Source: RHLJ01 sp965212165
GTDB taxonomy: Bacteria > Bacteroidota > Rhodothermia > Balneolales > Balneolaceae
Length of the DNA: 64,000 nt
Reading direction: 5' to 3'
NCBI GenBank assembly: GCA_965212165.1
Contig: OZ243096.1
Coordinates: 806,001 to 870,000 of the forward strand
The notes beneath the pieces were generated by a model. That model was not told where the DNA came from and searched no databases. It worked only from the letters and a program-made list of their open reading frames with translations. The stretch's first letter is position 1. Every line of letters starts with the position of its first letter. Positions 60,264 through 64,000 of this stretch are shown piece by piece. The position numbers and the translations under genes are program-made.

Positions 60264-62066
60264 ATGATTCTATCTTCCATCGATTGGGGGATTCTTATCC
60301 TCTTCTTCGTTATCGTGCTAGCCATTGGTTGGTGGGCTTCTAAAACCGCTGGTAAAAGCTCTAACGAATTCTTTCTGGGCGGTCGCTCTATGCCCTGGTG
60401 GTTATTGGGGATTTCAATGGTGGCCACTACCTTTTCGGCGGATACGCCCAACTTAGTCACCGGATTGGTACGCGAGAATGGGGTCGCGAATAACTGGGCG
60501 TGGTGGGCTTTTCTTATTACAGGGATGGTTACCGTGTTCATTTATGCCAAGCTGTGGAGGCGTTCAAATGTAACAACCGATTTGGGATTATATGAATTGC
60601 GTTATGGCGGAAAAGCGGCTTCTTTTTTACGGGGCTTCCGAGCCATTTATCTGGGCGTGTTTTTTAACTGTCTCATTATGGGAACCGTTACGCTTGCCGC
60701 GATTAAAATCGGATCCATTATGTTTGGACTGCAACCACTCACTATAGTCGTGAGTGTGTCGGTAGTGGTGGTGATCTATTCTTCGTTAGGAGGAATAAAA
60801 GGCGTGATTTGGGCGGATTTTTTCCAGTTTGGGATTTCGATGTTCGGGGCTTTTTATGCCGCTTATGTAGCCATTCAACAACCAGAAATTGGGAGTTTGA
60901 GTAACCTGATTAACAATCCCATCCTAAGTGATAAACTGAATATCATTCCTGATCTTTCAAATCCTTCTATTTTAGTCACGCTGTTTATTATTCCAATTGC
61001 GGTTCAATGGTGGGCCGTGTGGTATCCGGGATCGGAGCCGGGTGGCGGCGGATATATCGCCCAGCGTATGTTGGCTGCTAAAGACGAGAAAAATGCGGTT
61101 GGAGCTACCTTATTATTCAATTTCGCTCATTATGCCTTGCGCCCTTGGCCGTGGATCATCGTGGCTTTGGCGTCTATTGTGCTGTATCCCGACTTGGCTT
61201 CTATTAAAGCGGAATTCCCGAATATTGCCGATCAATATTTAGGGGATGATATTGCCTATCCCGTCATGTTAACCAAACTGGGTCCGGGTTGGCTGGGTTT
61301 GGTGGTAGCTTCTTTGGTGGCCGCTTTTATGTCTACCATAAGTACCCATTTAAATTGGGGCGCTTCCTATATCGTAAGTGATTTCTATCAGCGTTTTGTG
61401 AAACCCGATGCAACTGAAAAACAGCTCGTAGGAATGGGACGTATTGCTACCGTAGTATTGATGATTTTCTCGGCTTTTATGGCGCTGACTATTCTGGAAA
61501 ATGCGACCCAAGCCTTCGACATTTTATTATTATCCGGCGCGGGTTCGGGGGCTATTTATTTACTGCGTTGGTTCTGGTGGCGTATTAACGCATGGACCGA
61601 AATAGTAGCGATGATATCAGCTACATTAGTGGCCTTTGTTCTGGTGCTTTGGGTTCCAAATGAAAGTATGGCAACGCAGCTCTTGGATGGCTCTGCCGTT
61701 GAATTATTAATTGCCGTGTTTATTACTACGGCGGTTTGGATTAGCACAACCTTTCTCACCAAACCTGAATCGATGGAGGTGTTAATTAACTTCTATAAAG
61801 TTACGAGTCCGGGCGGACCAGGGTGGAAGAAGGTATTAGATGCTGCGAAAGCTAAAGGCGAGGATTTAAATCCTGATAATACGCCATGGGATTTACCCCT
61901 TAGTTTATTGAACGTAATGATGAGTTGTATCGGTATTTATGCGGCGCTGTTTTCTATTGGGAGTTTCATTTATGGTGATTTGATGATGGGATTTGGATTA
62001 CTAGCCATCTTCGGATTGATGATTTTCTTTGTGGTGAAGTCGTGGTCGAAATTGAGTTTAGATTAA
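60264..62066 (+). CDS. Sodium:solute symporter (SSS family)
   Basis: A 600-residue inner-membrane transporter with about thirteen to fourteen hydrophobic segments. SSS features include the N-terminal SIDWGILILFFVIVLAIGWWASK, the NEFFLGGRSMPWWLLGISMVATTFS segment in two parts, SVVVVIYSSLGGIKGVIWADFFQF and VASLVAAFMSTISTHLNWGASY. Substrate cannot be read directly. Start ATG 60264 is preferred to a TTG six bases upstream. The adjacent GH109-like and nucleotidyltransferase genes suggest sugar or amino-sugar uptake. Confidence 0.93.
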   Translation: MILSSIDWGILILFFVIVLAIGWWASKTAGKSSNEFFLGGRSMPWWLLGISMVATTFSADTPNLVTGLVRENGVANNWAWWAFLITGMVTVFIYAKLWRRSNVTTDLGLYELRYGGKAASFLRGFRAIYLGVFFNCLIMGTVTLAAIKIGSIMFGLQPLTIVVSVSVVVVIYSSLGGIKGVIWADFFQFGISMFGAFYAAYVAIQQPEIGSLSNLINNPILSDKLNIIPDLSNPSILVTLFIIPIAVQWWAVWYPGSEPGGGGYIAQRMLAAKDEKNAVGATLLFNFAHYALRPWPWIIVALASIVLYPDLASIKAEFPNIADQYLGDDIAYPVMLTKLGPGWLGLVVASLVAAFMSTISTHLNWGASYIVSDFYQRFVKPDATEKQLVGMGRIATVVLMIFSAFMALTILENATQAFDILLLSGAGSGAIYLLRWFWWRINAWTEIVAMISATLVAFVLVLWVPNESMATQLLDGSAVELLIAVFITTAVWISTTFLTKPESMEVLINFYKVTSPGGPGWKKVLDAAKAKGEDLNPDNTPWDLPLSLLNVMMSCIGIYAALFSIGSFIYGDLMMGFGLLAIFGLMIFFVVKSWSKLSLD

Positions 62067-62079
62067 AAATAATAGAACT

Positions 62080-63429
62080 ATGGATAGAAGAACGTTTGTA
62101 AAACAAAGTGGCGTTGCCACACTGGGAACCGTGATAGGAGCTCCTGCATTTTTGAAAAACCGGAATCGCGATGATCATACCGTTCGCATCGGGTTTATTG
62201 GAACAGGACTTCGAGGGCGGAATCACGTAAACAACCTGTTATCGACGAAAGGAGTGGATTGTCCCGCATTTTGTGATATTGATCCGGATGCCGTAGAAAG
62301 AACACAAGCCATATTTGCGGAAAAGGGAAAACCGAAACCCAAAGTGTATAGCGCGGATGAACATTCTTATCTAGAAATGCTCGAAAAAGAGGATTTAGAT
62401 GCTGTAATTATTGCCACCAATTGGCGTTGGCATACACCGATGTGTTTGGCGGCGATGGAAGCGGGCGTATATGTAGGAACAGAGGTTTCTGGGGCTTTTT
62501 CGGTGGATGAGTGCTGGGATTTGGTGAATACGCATGAGCGAACGGGAACCCATCTCATGTTTTTAGAAAATGTGTGCTATCGACGCGATGTGATGGCCGT
62601 ACTCAATATGGTTCGAGATAATATATTTGGGGAGTTGCTTCATTTCAGAGGTGGATATCAACATGATTTGCGTACCATCAAGTTTAATGATGGGGAAGGC
62701 GGCTTGGTGTATGGAGATGGTGGATACGGAGAAGCGCGATGGAGAACGGCTCATTCAGAACACCGAAATGGAGATTTATATCCAACCCATGGTTTAGGGC
62801 CAATTGCTACCTATTGCGATATGAATCGTGGAAATCGGTTGACGTCCATTTCCTCCTTTGCAACCAAAGCAAGATCGTTGAAGCATTTTGCAAATAAACA
62901 TCCGCAAGGCGGAGAAGATCATCCTTATACCAATACCGAATGGAAATTGGGCGATATCGTAACCTCAACCATTTCAACAGCTCGTGGGGAAACTATTATT
63001 TTAACCCACGACACGAATTTACCTCGACCGTATTCTCTAGGATTTAGGGTTCAGGGAGTGAATGGTTTGGCTGAGTTTGATTATAACTTGAAGCGTGTTC
63101 ATGTAGAAGGTATTTCAGAGTCGCATCGCTGGGATTTTGGAACAGAATGGTTTGATAAATACGATCATGAGCTTTGGAAAGAATTTGGGGAAGAAGCTGT
63201 GGATGGTGGTCATGGTGGAATGGACTTTTTCCTCGACCGTGCCTTTGTAGAAAGTGTTCGACGTGAAATTGCACCCGTTCTGGATGTATATGATGCAGCG
63301 GTAATGCGAGTTATTACACCACTTTCTGAGATGTCTATTCAAGAAGGAGGCGCGCCTCAAGCTATTCCTGATTTTACGGAAGGAAAATGGATGCATCGTG
63401 AACCTGTATTTGGCCTGGGAGAGCTGTAA
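62080..63429 (+). CDS. GH109-like Gfo/Idh/MocA family protein, Tat-exported
   Basis: A 449-residue NAD-dependent enzyme. It opens with a twin-arginine motif (MDRRTFVKQSGVATLGTV), so it is probably folded with its cofactor before export. The Rossmann motif IGFIGTGLRGRNH follows, then GTEVSGAFSVDECW and ENVCYRRDVMAVLNMV. The later LYPTHGLGPIATYCDMNRGNR stretch is characteristic of glycoside hydrolase family 109. GH109 enzymes split alpha-N-acetylgalactosaminides through an NAD redox cycle. It starts 13 bases after the symporter gene. Specificity is inferred from family resemblance. Confidence 0.88.
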   Translation: MDRRTFVKQSGVATLGTVIGAPAFLKNRNRDDHTVRIGFIGTGLRGRNHVNNLLSTKGVDCPAFCDIDPDAVERTQAIFAEKGKPKPKVYSADEHSYLEMLEKEDLDAVIIATNWRWHTPMCLAAMEAGVYVGTEVSGAFSVDECWDLVNTHERTGTHLMFLENVCYRRDVMAVLNMVRDNIFGELLHFRGGYQHDLRTIKFNDGEGGLVYGDGGYGEARWRTAHSEHRNGDLYPTHGLGPIATYCDMNRGNRLTSISSFATKARSLKHFANKHPQGGEDHPYTNTEWKLGDIVTSTISTARGETIILTHDTNLPRPYSLGFRVQGVNGLAEFDYNLKRVHVEGISESHRWDFGTEWFDKYDHELWKEFGEEAVDGGHGGMDFFLDRAFVESVRREIAPVLDVYDAAVMRVITPLSEMSIQEGGAPQAIPDFTEGKWMHREPVFGLGEL

Positions 63430-63437
63430 TCAAATCT

Positions 63438-64000
63438 ATGAAAAAGAAACCTACACTGGTGATTCTCGCTGCAGGACTCGGAAGCCGCTATCAAGGATTA
63501 AAACAAATGGATACCTTCGGACCAGCAGGCGAAAGTCTACTGGATTATACCGTTTATGATGCAATTACCGTTGGTTTTGCTAAGATCGTTTTTGTGATTC
63601 GAGATAGCATGAGGGAGGTCTTCATCCCCGAAATGAAAAAGAAACTGGACGGCAAGGTTGAGTGCGCTTTTGTTTTCCAAGAATTAGATGCTTTACCTGA
63701 AGTGTGTGTTCATAATCCCGATCGAGTTAAACCTTGGGGAACTGGTCACGCTTTGTGGATGGCAAGAACGGAAGTAGAAGGTGCTTTTGCTATGGTGAAT
63801 GCCGATGATTTTTACGGTCGAGATGCTTTATCAGACATTGTGGGATTACTTCAAGCAATGGATTCAGATCGTGACGCTGGGTGTATGGTTGGGTATCAAT
63901 TGGAGAATACGCTGTCTGAGTTTGGATCGGTTTCTAGAGGAGTGTGCACATTGGAAAAAGGAAATTTGAAATCCATAACCGAAAGAACGAAGATTTCAAA
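63438..64000 (+). CDS. Sugar nucleotidyltransferase, 3' end cut off by the window
   Basis: Open from ATG 63438 to the right edge (about 187 residues visible). The N-terminus TLVILAAGLGSRYQGLKQMD is the nucleotide-binding signature, followed by IVFVIRDSM, PWGTGHALWMA and MVNADDFYG with a likely metal-binding Asp. This is the NTP_transferase family that activates sugar-1-phosphates. It starts eight bases after the GH109-like gene and completes a symporter, glycosidase, nucleotidyltransferase cluster. Exact sugar unknown; the C-terminus lies outside. Confidence 0.88.
   Translation, partial: MKKKPTLVILAAGLGSRYQGLKQMDTFGPAGESLLDYTVYDAITVGFAKIVFVIRDSMREVFIPEMKKKLDGKVECAFVFQELDALPEVCVHNPDRVKPWGTGHALWMARTEVEGAFAMVNADDFYGRDALSDIVGLLQAMDSDRDAGCMVGYQLENTLSEFGSVSRGVCTLEKGNLKSITERTKIS

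Overview
The window is AT-rich bacterial chromosome, almost certainly from the Bacteroidota/Rhodothermota/Balneolota (FCB) group. Three independent clues agree. A secreted protease ends in a type IX secretion tail of the NYPNPFNPST kind typical of Balneolota and relatives. Three promoters (two tRNA genes and the rpmB operon) have the FCB form TTG-N20/21-TATNTTTG. The small protein DUF4295 follows rpmB-rpmG. I favour a marine Balneolales-like heterotroph; the genus cannot be read from the sequence.

Layout. 1-3.2 kb: the end of a mannose-1-phosphate guanylyltransferase, a PhnP-like hydrolase, two unrecognised genes and a glutathione peroxidase. 3.2-12.3 kb: a block that looks origin-proximal, with tRNA-Asp, mnmG-rsmG carrying two parS-like sites inside rsmG, a WYL regulator, gyrB-gyrA, and the divergent rpmB-rpmG-DUF4295 operon. 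12.3-19.3 kb: housekeeping genes (yqeY, cvpA, tyrS, xth, a MarR regulator, uvrB, a T-protein type tyrA). 19.3-43.4 kb: more secreted, envelope and accessory functions (T9SS metalloprotease, DUF5916, DUF3078, cytochrome c, M24 and S9 peptidases, SbtA/SbtB-like bicarbonate pair, serine hydrolase, prfC, lytic transglycosylase), interrupted by intergenic islands of hairpin repeats and by a REP-associated tyrosine transposase (RAYT) with a decayed second copy. 43.5-49.9 kb: lpd, lipB, lipA (lipoylation), plsY, gpsA (phospholipid precursors), an AlbA_2 protein and an A-type Fe-S carrier. 50-58 kb: a LytS/LytTR two-component pair, a secreted protein, an NDH-2 type oxidoreductase, a two-TM protein, Hsp33 and a leucine-dehydrogenase-like enzyme. 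58-64 kb: recJ, tRNA-Phe, then a sugar cluster (sodium:solute symporter, GH109-like oxidoreductase, nucleotidyltransferase) that runs off the window.

The least explained content is the repeat system. A 25-base palindromic REP-like unit occurs at least nine times, once with a paired compensatory change that keeps its stem. A ~167-base imperfect palindrome occurs three times plus one fragment. Further hairpin modules are shuffled and inverted between islands at 24.3-24.9, 36.0-37.1, 42.2-42.5 and 56.0-56.5 kb. A second ~115-base family with 9-base terminal inverted repeats occurs three times at 56.1-56.5 and 60.0-60.2 kb. The RAYT gene and its pseudogene each contain a near-perfect 32-34 base palindrome at the corresponding place. 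No CRISPR array, prophage, rRNA operon or classical IS element was seen.
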